From: Cerasicoccus sp. TK19100
GTDB lineage: Bacteria > Verrucomicrobiota > Verrucomicrobiia > Opitutales > Cerasicoccaceae
Reading direction: 5' to 3'
Length of the DNA: 64,000 bases
NCBI RefSeq assembly: GCF_027257155.1
Contig: NZ_JAPWDU010000002.1
Coordinates: 372,001 to 436,000, forward strand
The notes beneath the pieces are model-generated. The model saw only the letters and a program-made list of their open reading frames with translations, was not told the origin of the DNA and searched no databases. Of this stretch, positions 43,192 to 52,957 are shown one piece after another (within the stretch, counting starts at the first letter, position 1; each line of letters begins with the position of its first letter). The position numbers and the translations under genes are program-made.

Positions 43192-45579
43192 CTATTTCGC
43201 GGCCTCTTCCACCACGGGTACCACTACCGGCGCTTGGTCGGAATTACGGGCCCGCGTCGCACTGTATTCGTAGGTAAACCACCACAGGGATCCACCAATC
43301 AGGATGGAGCCGAGCGCGAACCACGCCCAAAAGCGACGGCGGCGCGTACGCCCGTCCTCGCTCAGGTATTCATAGTGGACACGGGTCGAGCCCTTGGGGA
43401 ACTTGCCCACATGGGTTAGATCATGCGCGAGCTTTAAATTTATGCGCATGCGGCCATTGATCGCCCAGCCCGAGGCCTCCAGAATCATCCCGATGTCGCG
43501 CGCGCGCAACTTGAAAAAGCCTAGCAGCACGGATGGCGCGACGACGAAGAAAATAATCAGCAGCGCCGTATAAACGAAGTAGATATCCGGCAGATTGCGC
43601 ACTTGTTGGGCGATGTAGGCGAAAGAGGACGACAAAGCCGCAATCGCAACACCGCCGCCAGCGAGCATACCGCCCATGCCCATACCGCCGCCGCTGCTCT
43701 TGGTTTCAGTCTCCTTGGGCGGTTGTTGCGCGACGTTCTGGTCCATCGCCGTTAGGCTACTGGAGATTTCCTTCTCAATCGCCTTTTGTCGCGACTGTGT
43801 GATCTTCTCAATCTGCGAGGTGATCAAGTCGCCAATCGCCCGAAACGGTGCCCAGGCGGCCTCACGCAGGCTGATTGGGTTCACGATCACCTTGGTCACC
43901 TTCGCATCCCAGTCGCGCCCCTTGCGGTCGTAAAACACGCCGTTCTTGCCAACAGAAATACGCCCAGCGCTGCGACTGGTCACGGCGGCACACACATTAA
44001 TCGGCGCTGGCTGGTCCTTGCGCTTCGCTTCCAGATAAACCAGGTAGATGCCGGACTTTTCCGCAATGACCGGGTGCGCGACCTTATCAATGACCTCCAC
44101 GCACATCGTCAGCTCGCAACCGTCGATAATCAACGAACCGGTCTGAAAAATCGCCTGCTTGTCGGTGTCGTAAAACTCCGGAAAACTGATCACGTTGTTG
44201 AGCAAACGGAACAAATCGCGGTGATAACGCAGCAGCTTCTCCACCTCCTCGACGGCTTTGATCTCGCCCGCCAGCGCGGAGTCCACCTGAATCAGCGCCT
44301 CAATGGCCGCCTTTTCCGGCCCGCTCAGAATTGCGCCCAAACGCGCGGCACCCAGGCTTTCCACCGCCGCGCCTTTCTTGGCGTTAATCCAGTTGGCATA
44401 GCCTTGGAGTTTGTCCTGTAGCTCAGACCAAGTGGTGGGCGTTAGCTTGTCCAAATCGCCGAGTAACGGCCTCACTGCGCGTAGTTTCAGCGCGAGCAAA
44501 GCATCGGCATAGACGGGGTTCACGCCTTGCTCCAGCGGCAAATCCGCGTCCGCCGACACATGAGCCAGCGGCAACTCACGCATGACTTCCTGCAAGCTGG
44601 CTTGATCACGCTTGCCTCCCTCGATCAAGTCGCTTTCGCGGAAATTCAAAAACGTCACCGCCTTGGAATCAAATGCCGCGATGCGTTTTTGCGCGAAAAA
44701 TTCATTAATCTTCCCCCGCAGCGCCTCCACCGCGCCGTAGGCGGCAGGCGTATCGGCTCCAAGCGGGAAAATCGCCGGATCACGCTCTGGCAGTTGCGGG
44801 TCTGCAGGCTTCTGGGTATCCGCATCGGCCTCAACCGCAGCCTCGGCTTCGCTGCCTTTTTCGATGGCGTCTTCGAGCGACAACTCGGTCGACTCCTTCA
44901 CTGGCGGCACGTAGCCCGGTTGGTGAACCGTGTCCGCCGGGTAGCCTTGGACCCACCAATCGAGAAATTCCTGCGCGGCCTTATAAAACTCGTTCACTTT
45001 GTCCGCGGTAACTCCCTGAGCACCGCCCAGGTCCGCCACGCCACCAATCGTCTTAATAATGTCGCGGATGACTTGCTTGGTCTCTTCTGTCTCGGCGGCT
45101 TCTTCCGGGATCACGCCATCACCGTTACTCTTTACCTGGGCAAAAATCCCGCTGCGATCCAAGGCGTCCGCCAGTGCGATTTTTTCCGACTCCGGTCGCC
45201 CGAGATTGGCCAGAATTCGCTGGGCAGATTTCTTTAATGCCGCCCCTCTTTCGTCGGCTTCATTAAGTTGCCCGAGCTCGATCCAGTCCCGGCCTTCCAC
45301 CAGGCTGCTGTAGTCAGCCATCACTTCGCTCAGCCAACGAATCGCGCCCTTAATCTCGGGCGGGCGGATGCGCCCATCGGTGTCGGAATCGATCAGCGCC
45401 AGGGTGCGTTCGTCGATATCCAAGCCCTTGACCGGACAACTCGACGCCACCCAAAGCGTCTCGTCCAAGTCTAGAACCAGACGGATGTCTTCCGCTTTTT
45501 CCAGGCAAAGTTGATTAAACCCGCCTGCCTTAAAAAATCGTAGCGCTGTGTCCGAAGTTGCAGTATCCACGAGCTCCAC
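43192..45579 (-). CDS. large membrane protein with EF-hand-like loops
   Basis: 795 residues. Two loops match EF-hand calcium sites: DSDTDGRIRPPE at 64-75 (D64, D66, D68, E75) and KSNGDGVIPEEA at about 153-164. A Glu/Ala-rich linker lies at about 230-265. The C-terminal part has two strong membrane helices (VYTALLIIFFVVAPSVLLGF and WAWFALGSILIGGSLWWF) and probably a weaker one before them. I do not recognise the family or an enzyme motif. Single gene, convergent with the acidic-tailed protein. Confidence 0.7.
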   Translation of the reverse strand: MELVDTATSDTALRFFKAGGFNQLCLEKAEDIRLVLDLDETLWVASSCPVKGLDIDERTLALIDSDTDGRIRPPEIKGAIRWLSEVMADYSSLVEGRDWIELGQLNEADERGAALKKSAQRILANLGRPESEKIALADALDRSGIFAQVKSNGDGVIPEEAAETEETKQVIRDIIKTIGGVADLGGAQGVTADKVNEFYKAAQEFLDWWVQGYPADTVHQPGYVPPVKESTELSLEDAIEKGSEAEAAVEADADTQKPADPQLPERDPAIFPLGADTPAAYGAVEALRGKINEFFAQKRIAAFDSKAVTFLNFRESDLIEGGKRDQASLQEVMRELPLAHVSADADLPLEQGVNPVYADALLALKLRAVRPLLGDLDKLTPTTWSELQDKLQGYANWINAKKGAAVESLGAARLGAILSGPEKAAIEALIQVDSALAGEIKAVEEVEKLLRYHRDLFRLLNNVISFPEFYDTDKQAIFQTGSLIIDGCELTMCVEVIDKVAHPVIAEKSGIYLVYLEAKRKDQPAPINVCAAVTSRSAGRISVGKNGVFYDRKGRDWDAKVTKVIVNPISLREAAWAPFRAIGDLITSQIEKITQSRQKAIEKEISSSLTAMDQNVAQQPPKETETKSSGGGMGMGGMLAGGGVAIAALSSSFAYIAQQVRNLPDIYFVYTALLIIFFVVAPSVLLGFFKLRARDIGMILEASGWAINGRMRINLKLAHDLTHVGKFPKGSTRVHYEYLSEDGRTRRRRFWAWFALGSILIGGSLWWFTYEYSATRARNSDQAPVVVPVVEEAAK

Positions 45580-45635
45580 AGTGTCCTAAATAGCCATTTT
45601 AACAAGTTTTTATGAAAGTTAGGCCAGTGCGGTGA

Positions 45636-45665
45636 TTGACACTGTCGCCGAATATTATGTTAACT
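45636..45665 (+). promoter_or_regulatory. candidate promoter/operator of the TetR gene
   Basis: TTGACA (45636-45641), 18-base spacer, TTAACT (45660-45665), overlapping the palindrome GTTAAC, which could be part of an autoregulatory operator. Confidence 0.35.
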
Positions 45666-45676
45666 AGTATCCGCAC

Positions 45677-46234
45677 ATGAAGCGAAACCGCCAGCATACC
45701 GAAAAGCGAATCGTCGACGCGGCAATCGACCTTCTGGCGGAGGAAGGATTCCAGAGTTTTGGGGTCAACGCCGTCGCCGCACGCGCTGGCGTGGACAAAG
45801 TTTTAATCTACCGCTACTTTGACGGGCTTGATGGCTTGTTGCAGTTCATTGGCGAAACCCAGGTTTTCTTTCCCTCAGCCGTGGCGATGCTCGATAGCGA
45901 TGCCCTCGGCTTTTATAGCAGGCTTTGCGAGAAGCTTGAAAGCGAACCTTTGGTGATCTGCGTGCAAAACTGGGAGCGCGTCGCGGACAACCCGCTCACG
46001 CAGGCCTATCGCCGTCAGCGCGATCTATTCTGGCGCGACGCCGCCTCGCTGCTGCAGCCGCAAAGTGACACCGCACGCTCCCTGCTCAGCGTTTTATCCG
46101 CGCTACCAATCAAGAGCGTCGGCCTGGATGACGTCTCCCCGCTCCTGCTCGCAACGGAGTTCTCCCCGGTTGATCCACCTGCCGCAGAAAGCGCCCAGGA
46201 ACCCCAGGAACGACTCGCCGACAACCTGCTTTAA
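45677..46234 (+). CDS. TetR family transcriptional regulator
   Basis: 185 residues. The N-terminal helix-turn-helix (about 8-55) reads RIVDAAIDLLAEEGFQSFGVNAVAARAGVDKVLIYRYF, typical of TetR. The rest is the ligand-binding and dimer domain; ligand unknown. It lies 69 bases before uvrA on the same strand, but nothing shows it controls uvrA. Confidence 0.85.
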   Translation: MKRNRQHTEKRIVDAAIDLLAEEGFQSFGVNAVAARAGVDKVLIYRYFDGLDGLLQFIGETQVFFPSAVAMLDSDALGFYSRLCEKLESEPLVICVQNWERVADNPLTQAYRRQRDLFWRDAASLLQPQSDTARSLLSVLSALPIKSVGLDDVSPLLLATEFSPVDPPAAESAQEPQERLADNLL

Positions 46235-46303
46235 GCGGGCCGCAAAAATTATTTCACTGCCCAGACTTGCGTCGTTCGGCTTTCTGGTAAATGGTGCACA
46301 TAT

Positions 46304-49300
46304 ATGCCCATCCCCGACGCATCCATGATCCGCCTGCGCGGCGCTCGCCAAAACAACCTGCAAGGTGTCGACCTCGACCTACCACTGGGTAAGCTGATCG
46401 TGGTGACGGGGCTCAGTGGCGCGGGAAAAAGTTCGCTGGTATTCGATACGCTCCACGCCGAGGGTCAGCGGCGCTACGTCGAAACGTTTTCGCCCTACAC
46501 GCGCCAATTCCTCGAAATGCTCGACCGCCCCAAGGTCGACTCGATCGAGAATATCCGGCCGTCCATCGCGATTCGCCAAAGCAACACGGTGAAGACTTCG
46601 CGCTCGACCGTGGGCACGATGACCGAGCTTTGCGACTACTTCAAAGTGTGGTTCGGCCAAGTCAGCCAACTTATCGATCCCGCCTCCGGCAAACCCATCC
46701 ACGATGACAACCCGCAAAGCATTTGGCGGCAGGCTCTGAAGGCGCACGCCGATGCCAGCGCCCTCGTCGCCTTCGATGTCCAGCGCCCCGGCAAGCTCAA
46801 ATGGAAGCAGATTATTGACTCCGTCAGCAGTCAGGGATTCACGCGCGTGCTCCATGGAAATGCCATTACGCGCCTCGATACACTCGACACGAATACGCTG
46901 CCTGACGACGCGACGCTGACCATCATTGTGGACAAGATACGCCTCGCGCAAAACCAGCGTGCGCGCTTTATCGACGCAGCCACGACGGCGTTAAAATTCG
47001 GTCAAGGCGAGCTGGTGCTCGGCGTGTTGGACGGCGACGCACCGACTGACTTGGAGCGCTTCACCGAAGGCCTTCACTCGCCCGTAACTGGCGAAACATT
47101 TAACCCCGCCACGGCAAACCTGTTTTCCTTTAACTCCCCCGTGGGTGCATGCCCGCGATGCCGGGGCTTTGGCCGCGTAATCGAAATCGATTACCGTCTG
47201 GTTGTCCCCGACGAAACGCTCAGCTTGGCCGAAGGTGCGATCAAGCCGTTTCAGGGAGATGTTTACAGCGAGTCCCTGCGCGACCTCAAAAAAGCCGCAA
47301 AATCGCACGGCGTGCCCATGGATATTCCTTGGCACGAACTTAGCAAAGAGCACCGCCAGTTCGTCCTGGATGGCGAGCCCGGCTATGGCGAGGGCGACCG
47401 CGAATGGCCCAAAGCCTGGTATGGCGTGCGCCGCTTTTTCAATTGGCTCGAAGGCAACACCTACAAAATGCACGTGCGCGTATTTCTCTCGCGATTTCGC
47501 TCCTATACGACCTGCCCAGACTGTGAGGGCGCGCGCCTGGTCCCCGCCGCACTCAACTGGAAATGGCGCGGACACACGCTGCCCGATCTCTACCGCATGC
47601 CCATTGGCGAGCTGCATGCCCTCATCCAATCGTCGCCGGAAATCGACGAGGAAAACAAGCCCGCCCAACTCGCGTTAGACAATATTTTGACCCGTCTCAA
47701 TTACCTGACGCAAGTCGGTCTGGAATACCTGACGCTTGACCGCACGAGCCGCACGCTTTCCGGTGGTGAAACGCAACGCGTCAACCTGACTTCCTGCCTC
47801 GGCGCATCCTTGGTCGACACACTCTTCGTGCTCGATGAGCCGTCCATCGGCTTGCACGCGCGCGACATTGATCGCCTGATTCGCATCCTGCGCAACCTCA
47901 CTGAGCAAGGCAACACCGTGGTCGTCGTCGAGCACGACGAGAGCGTCATGCGTGCAGCGGATTGGTTGGTTGAAATCGGGCCGCAGCCGGGCAGCGGTGG
48001 CGGGCGCGTCGTTTACCAGGGCCCGGCCAAGCAGATCGCCACGGCAGCCGAAAGCATCACCGGCAAATACCTGTCGGGCGCGGAGTCGATCAAGCCACCA
48101 ACTTTGCGTCGCAAAGTAAACCGCAAGCAGAATCAACTGCAAATCAAAGCCGCCACCAAGCACAACCTTGATGGCGTCGATGTTAGCATCCCACTCGGGC
48201 GTTTTGTTTCACTGACTGGCGTTTCTGGTTCCGGCAAATCCACGCTGCTGAACAATGTGGTCCACCAGGGTGTTTTAACTTTGCGCGGCAAAGTAAGTGA
48301 CGACCCCGCGCAGTTTAAGAGCATCACCGGCGGTGATCAATTTGGCGACATCGTGCTCGTCGACCAATCACCAATCAGCAAAACGCCGCGCTCCAATCCC
48401 GCGCTGTTCGCTGATGCGTGGGACGGCATTCGCAACCTTTTCGCCGCCACGGAGCAGGCGCGCCAAGCAGGGCTCACGGCGTCGCACTTTTCGTTTAACT
48501 CCGGTCAGGGTCGTTGCGAACATTGCCAGGGCCTCGGCTTTGAGCGCGTGGAAATGCAGTTTCTCTCGGACGTTTATGTGCCCTGCCCGATTTGCGAATC
48601 CAAACGCTTCAAGCCCGAGGTGCTCGCGATTCGCTGGAAAGAGATGACCGTGCACGAGGTGCTTTCACTCACTGTGAGCGACGCGCGCCAATTCTTTAAG
48701 GGCCAACGCAAGATCGAGCCCAAGCTCTCCGCACTGCAAGATGTGGGGCTTGGCTACTTACCACTTGGCCAACCCCTCAACACGCTATCCGGTGGGGAAT
48801 CCCAACGTTTGAAACTGGTTAAATACCTGAGTGGCTTCGACCAGGAGAAAGAGCTGCCCGCGCTGCTACTCCTCGATGAGCCGACCACCGGTCTGCACCG
48901 CGACGATGTGAAACGCCTGATCGCCGTGCTGCAAAAGCTTGTGGATCACGGGCATAGCCTGGTCGTGATCGAGCACCAGCTCGACATGATTTTCGCGGCC
49001 GATTGGCTGATCGAGATGGGGCCCGGAGCCGGCGACAAGGGAGGCCAAGTCGTCTTTACCGGCACACCCGATCAAGCTGCGAAAAAGAAAACCGAAACCG
49101 CCCCCTACCTGCTGGAAGCGCTCGAATTCAGCAGCGACAAGGTTGTCGACTTTGCAGTGCAAAGTATGGCACTAGAAGCCGCCGAACCAAGCCCAACTCT
49201 GCGCAGCGAAGGAGCTGTCATTGTCACCGGCGCGCGTGAGCACAATTTAAAGAACCTCGATGTGCGCATCCCGCACGGAGTGTTTAACGTCGTGACCGGC

Positions 49301-51901
49301 GTCTCCGGGTCGGGCAAATCCTCGCTCGCGTTCGACATCATTTTCGCCGAGGGCCAACGCCGTTTCATGGAGTCGATGTCGTCCTATGCGCGCCAATTTG
49401 TCGAGCAATTGCCACGCCCCGACATCGACGACCTGCGCGGCATTCCGCCCACGGTGGCGATCGAGCAGCGCATCACCCGCGGCACGCGCAAATCGACAGT
49501 GGCGACCATTACTGAAGTCGCTCAATACCTGCGCCTGCTCTTTGCCAAGGTGGGCATCCAGCACAGCCCGACCACGGGTGAACCCGTTGCCGCGCAAAGC
49601 CTGACGGCTATCAAAAAACGCCTGAACGATGCCGTCAGTTCCCCCGAGGCAAAGAAGGCCAAAGCGCTTTACCTGTGTGCGCCGTTGATTCGCTCGCGCA
49701 AGGGCCACCACCAACCATTGGCCAATTGGGCGGCTGACCACGGCTATGATTTGCTGCGGTGCGACGGCCAACTGGTCGAGGTGGCGAAGTTTGAAAAACT
49801 AGACCGCTATCGGGAGCACGATATCGAGCTCGCACTGGATCTCGGCAAAACCAAAGCGCGGGCGGACAAAGCCAACACGCTGCTCGATGAAGCGCTCAAA
49901 CTCGGCAAAGGCTCCTGTTTTCTGCTCACTAACGACGGCAACACGCTGGCCTGGTTTTCGACTAGTCGGACGGACCCGGCCACCGGCGAGGCGTTCCCCG
50001 AATTGGACCCCAAGCACTTCTCGTGGAACTCACCCAAAGGCTGGTGCGAGACCTGTCGCGGCCATGGTGTGATTCATGAATGGATGCTGGAACACGAGGA
50101 CTACGAGGAAATTCCAGACGACGTGGAAGGCGGCCAGGATTGCCCGGATTGTCATGGCGAGCGCCTTCACCCGATTGCACGCGCAGTCCGTATTCCGGTG
50201 AAGAAATCCACGGCCCGCAAACTGCTTGGCGAAAATGCAGAGTCCATTTCTTTGCCCGAACTGTTGGCGCTGCCGCCCTCGGCGACGCTCGCGATTTTGG
50301 CCAATCTCAAACTCGATCAGCGCGGCAAGCAAATCGCGGCCGAGATCATTCCCGAAGTCGAGGAACGCCTGCGCTTCATGGACCGCGTGGGCCTTAGCTA
50401 CCTGACGCTTGATCGCGCGACCGCCACGCTCTCCGGCGGCGAGGCTCAGCGCATCCGCCTGGCAGCACAGTTGGGGTCCAATCTGGCTGGTGTGCTCTAC
50501 GTGCTCGATGAGCCGTCGATCGGCTTGCATGCCAGAGATAACGACGACCTCATCAAGTCGCTCAAACAGCTGCGCGATCAGGGCAACACGCTGCTCGTAG
50601 TCGAGCATGACGACGAGACTATGCGCGCGGCGGACAACATCATCGACCTCGGGCCCGGTGCCGGCGTCAACGGTGGGCAGTTGCTCGCTCAAGGCGACTA
50701 CCCAACAATTACCAAGGCCGAAAAAAGCTTAACCGGCCGCCTGCTGCGCGACGGCATCCCCCATCCGCTGCGCGGCAGCTATCGCGAACTACCGAAAAAG
50801 TGGACGCCGCGTTCTCGCGCAAAAGAGCCGAGTTGGCTGGTTTTGCGCGAACCCAAATTGCGCAATCTCAAAGGCGGCGAACTACGCTTGCCGTTGGAGC
50901 GGTTGATCATGGTTTCCGGCGTATCCGGAGCGGGCAAAAGCACCCTGCTCCGCGACTTGCTGCATCCTGCCGTCGATGCTGCCATCGAGAAAAATGAACG
51001 TAAGCTGACGCCCACGGCATTACCCAAAAAATCGGTACTTTCGACGCTCGATGCACCATTCAAGGAGCTCTTTAACGGCAACGAATTCCGTAAGGTGATC
51101 GAGGTCGACCAGGCACCCATCGGCAAGACCCCGCGCTCGACACCCGCCACTTATATTGGCGCGTTCGACATCATTCGCGATGTATTCTCCACGCTGCCCG
51201 AGGCACGTATGCGCGGTCTCACACCGGGGGCATTTTCCTTCAACACCAAGGGCGGACGCTGTGAGACATGTAAGGGCGCTGGCCGCATCAAGCTGGAGAT
51301 GGCCTTTCTTCCCAACAGCTACCAGCCATGCGACGAGTGTGGTGGCAAACGCTACGGCAAGGAGCTGCTCGACTTGCATTGGAACGGCAAAAACATCGCT
51401 GATGTGCTCGAAATGACCTTCGACGAAGCAGCGGTATTTTTCGAGTTCCATTCGCGCCTGAGCGACCTCATGAAGCTGATGGTAGAAACCGGCCTCGGCT
51501 ATTTAACCCTTGGCCAAAGCAGCCCTACGCTTTCCGGTGGCGAGGCCCAGCGGCTAAAGCTGGTCAGCGAGCTCGCGGCTGGGTTGCCGAGCTTCAAGGA
51601 GAAGTCGCGCAACATCCTGCGTCGCAATTTGTACATCCTTGAGGAGCCGACGATTGGCCTGCATTTGAGCGATTGCCAACGTCTGATTGAGCTGCTCCAT
51701 CGTCTCGTGGATCAGCGACATTCCGTGATTGTGATCGAACACAATCTGGACCTGATTGCCGAGGCCGATTACGCGATCGAGATCGGGCCGCAAGGGGGTG
51801 AAAATGGCGGCGAAATCCTTTACCAGGGTAACGTCAAGGGGCTGGCGGAGCAGGCGAATTGCCCGACGTCGAAATATTTGAAGTCCTTGCTACGCGGATG
51901 A
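46304..51901 (+). CDS. uvrA: tandem double UvrA, excinuclease ABC subunit A
   Basis: 1865 residues, about twice normal. Two complete UvrA units joined head to tail (about 1-925 and 960-1865), so four ATPase domains. Walker A motifs GLSGAGKSS, GVSGSGKST, GVSGSGKSS and GVSGAGKST at about 36, 638, 1000 and 1538. Signature motifs LSGGETQR, LSGGESQR, LSGGEAQR and LSGGEAQR. Zinc modules all intact: CPRC/CPDC, CEHC/CPIC, CETC/CPDC and CETC/CDEC. The fourth Walker B reads YILEEPT, with E1780 where Asp is normal. It recognises DNA damage and loads UvrB. The 3' end overlaps the convergent DUF1573 gene by 68 bases. Confidence 0.93.
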   Translation: MPIPDASMIRLRGARQNNLQGVDLDLPLGKLIVVTGLSGAGKSSLVFDTLHAEGQRRYVETFSPYTRQFLEMLDRPKVDSIENIRPSIAIRQSNTVKTSRSTVGTMTELCDYFKVWFGQVSQLIDPASGKPIHDDNPQSIWRQALKAHADASALVAFDVQRPGKLKWKQIIDSVSSQGFTRVLHGNAITRLDTLDTNTLPDDATLTIIVDKIRLAQNQRARFIDAATTALKFGQGELVLGVLDGDAPTDLERFTEGLHSPVTGETFNPATANLFSFNSPVGACPRCRGFGRVIEIDYRLVVPDETLSLAEGAIKPFQGDVYSESLRDLKKAAKSHGVPMDIPWHELSKEHRQFVLDGEPGYGEGDREWPKAWYGVRRFFNWLEGNTYKMHVRVFLSRFRSYTTCPDCEGARLVPAALNWKWRGHTLPDLYRMPIGELHALIQSSPEIDEENKPAQLALDNILTRLNYLTQVGLEYLTLDRTSRTLSGGETQRVNLTSCLGASLVDTLFVLDEPSIGLHARDIDRLIRILRNLTEQGNTVVVVEHDESVMRAADWLVEIGPQPGSGGGRVVYQGPAKQIATAAESITGKYLSGAESIKPPTLRRKVNRKQNQLQIKAATKHNLDGVDVSIPLGRFVSLTGVSGSGKSTLLNNVVHQGVLTLRGKVSDDPAQFKSITGGDQFGDIVLVDQSPISKTPRSNPALFADAWDGIRNLFAATEQARQAGLTASHFSFNSGQGRCEHCQGLGFERVEMQFLSDVYVPCPICESKRFKPEVLAIRWKEMTVHEVLSLTVSDARQFFKGQRKIEPKLSALQDVGLGYLPLGQPLNTLSGGESQRLKLVKYLSGFDQEKELPALLLLDEPTTGLHRDDVKRLIAVLQKLVDHGHSLVVIEHQLDMIFAADWLIEMGPGAGDKGGQVVFTGTPDQAAKKKTETAPYLLEALEFSSDKVVDFAVQSMALEAAEPSPTLRSEGAVIVTGAREHNLKNLDVRIPHGVFNVVTGVSGSGKSSLAFDIIFAEGQRRFMESMSSYARQFVEQLPRPDIDDLRGIPPTVAIEQRITRGTRKSTVATITEVAQYLRLLFAKVGIQHSPTTGEPVAAQSLTAIKKRLNDAVSSPEAKKAKALYLCAPLIRSRKGHHQPLANWAADHGYDLLRCDGQLVEVAKFEKLDRYREHDIELALDLGKTKARADKANTLLDEALKLGKGSCFLLTNDGNTLAWFSTSRTDPATGEAFPELDPKHFSWNSPKGWCETCRGHGVIHEWMLEHEDYEEIPDDVEGGQDCPDCHGERLHPIARAVRIPVKKSTARKLLGENAESISLPELLALPPSATLAILANLKLDQRGKQIAAEIIPEVEERLRFMDRVGLSYLTLDRATATLSGGEAQRIRLAAQLGSNLAGVLYVLDEPSIGLHARDNDDLIKSLKQLRDQGNTLLVVEHDDETMRAADNIIDLGPGAGVNGGQLLAQGDYPTITKAEKSLTGRLLRDGIPHPLRGSYRELPKKWTPRSRAKEPSWLVLREPKLRNLKGGELRLPLERLIMVSGVSGAGKSTLLRDLLHPAVDAAIEKNERKLTPTALPKKSVLSTLDAPFKELFNGNEFRKVIEVDQAPIGKTPRSTPATYIGAFDIIRDVFSTLPEARMRGLTPGAFSFNTKGGRCETCKGAGRIKLEMAFLPNSYQPCDECGGKRYGKELLDLHWNGKNIADVLEMTFDEAAVFFEFHSRLSDLMKLMVETGLGYLTLGQSSPTLSGGEAQRLKLVSELAAGLPSFKEKSRNILRRNLYILEEPTIGLHLSDCQRLIELLHRLVDQRHSVIVIEHNLDLIAEADYAIEIGPQGGENGGEILYQGNVKGLAEQANCPTSKYLKSLLRG

Positions 51902-52562
51902 TCGCAAAGCAGTAGGAATCAGCAATCAAATTTCCCTCAGCATCGAAGGCACCGACCTTAAACTTCGCCCGGCCCGGCTGGCTGGTCTTTGGCAAAACCG
52001 TCACTGTATAATCGGCGGCATCCGATGCGGCGGGGGTCAATGAAATATCGAAATCCTCCGGCAGATCACCGACCAGCTTCACTTCGCCTTCCACGCCTTC
52101 ACCCAGGGTAATTTGAAATTCCTTGGGGCCGATTTCTTCAGCACCGACATTCCAGAAAACCACACGCGGCTGAATGCTCAGAATCTCCGGGATCGTGACT
52201 GACAAGCGAAGCGTAATCCGCTGCGGCTCGCCATCGGTCACGACAGCAATGCTCTTTTGCTGGCGACCCGTGCGCGCACCGAAGTCGAAGGTCGCCATGA
52301 TTTCACCGGACTCACCTGGCGCATAAACGTCCTTGCTCAACGCGGGCACCGTGCAACCGCAGGAGGAATTAGCCGACAGAATTTTAATGGTGCTGTCACC
52401 GGTGTTCTTAAAAGGGAATTTCGCCACAAACTGCTTCTGCTCGTGGCCGACCGTGCCGCCGTTTACGCTGGTCGTTTCAAATTCAAGCGCCGCCCAAAGG
52501 CCGGGTGCCATTAACAACCACGCCATAAGCGCCTGAAGCTTCATGAGGTTTTTCGTAAACAT
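51834..52562 (-). CDS. DUF1573 secreted protein
   Basis: 242 residues. A signal peptide ends at about GLWA; an internal ATG (MKLQALM) may be the start. DUF1573 core with ANSSCGCTVPAL, the SCGC motif of the family, followed by two beta domains. A conserved Verrucomicrobia and Planctomycetes gene, often beside rhodanese and MauE-like genes as here. Likely periplasmic; role unknown. Its 3' end lies antisense to the last 68 bases of uvrA. Confidence 0.8.
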   Translation of the reverse strand: MFTKNLMKLQALMAWLLMAPGLWAALEFETTSVNGGTVGHEQKQFVAKFPFKNTGDSTIKILSANSSCGCTVPALSKDVYAPGESGEIMATFDFGARTGRQQKSIAVVTDGEPQRITLRLSVTIPEILSIQPRVVFWNVGAEEIGPKEFQITLGEGVEGEVKLVGDLPEDFDISLTPAASDAADYTVTVLPKTSQPGRAKFKVGAFDAEGNLIADSYCFAIIRVARTSNISTSGNSPAPPAP

Positions 52563-52957
52563 AATTTATCTATAAAAAATACTCCGGCTAGCGCTGCAAG
52601 CAGGAAGCCATTGCGCACCAGTGCAAAGGTGACGCTCGTTCCGCTGCCGCCCGTGCAGCCACAGTCGATATCCAAGCCGCGCATTAGTGCGGACAACAGC
52701 GCTACAATGAAAACCGCCAGCATGCCGGCGAGCCAAAACAGGCCTCCTTTGCGCGTTGCAGGCAGCATCAAGCCGAGCCCGGCAAACACTTCCAGCCAGG
52801 GGAGAAACATTGCCACCCACCAGGACAAGTCAGCGCCGATAAGCTGGTAGTTTAAAACGTTCTGAAAAAAGTCCACCGGCACCGCTATTTTCACGACCCC
52901 AGTCCAGATGAAAAACCCACCGACCAAAAGGCAAAGTATGTGCGAGACCCACTTCAC
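52541..52957 (-). CDS. MauE/DoxX-like membrane protein
   Basis: 138 residues with four membrane segments. The conserved CGC motif is in IDCGCTGGSG (about 98-107), as in MauE/DoxX-type proteins that handle thiols or quinones. Overlaps the rhodanese gene by four bases (52954-52957) and the DUF1573 gene by 22. Probably part of a small redox or sulfur-handling operon in the envelope. Confidence 0.8.
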   Translation of the reverse strand: MKWVSHILCLLVGGFFIWTGVVKIAVPVDFFQNVLNYQLIGADLSWWVAMFLPWLEVFAGLGLMLPATRKGGLFWLAGMLAVFIVALLSALMRGLDIDCGCTGGSGTSVTFALVRNGFLLAALAGVFFIDKLCLRKTS

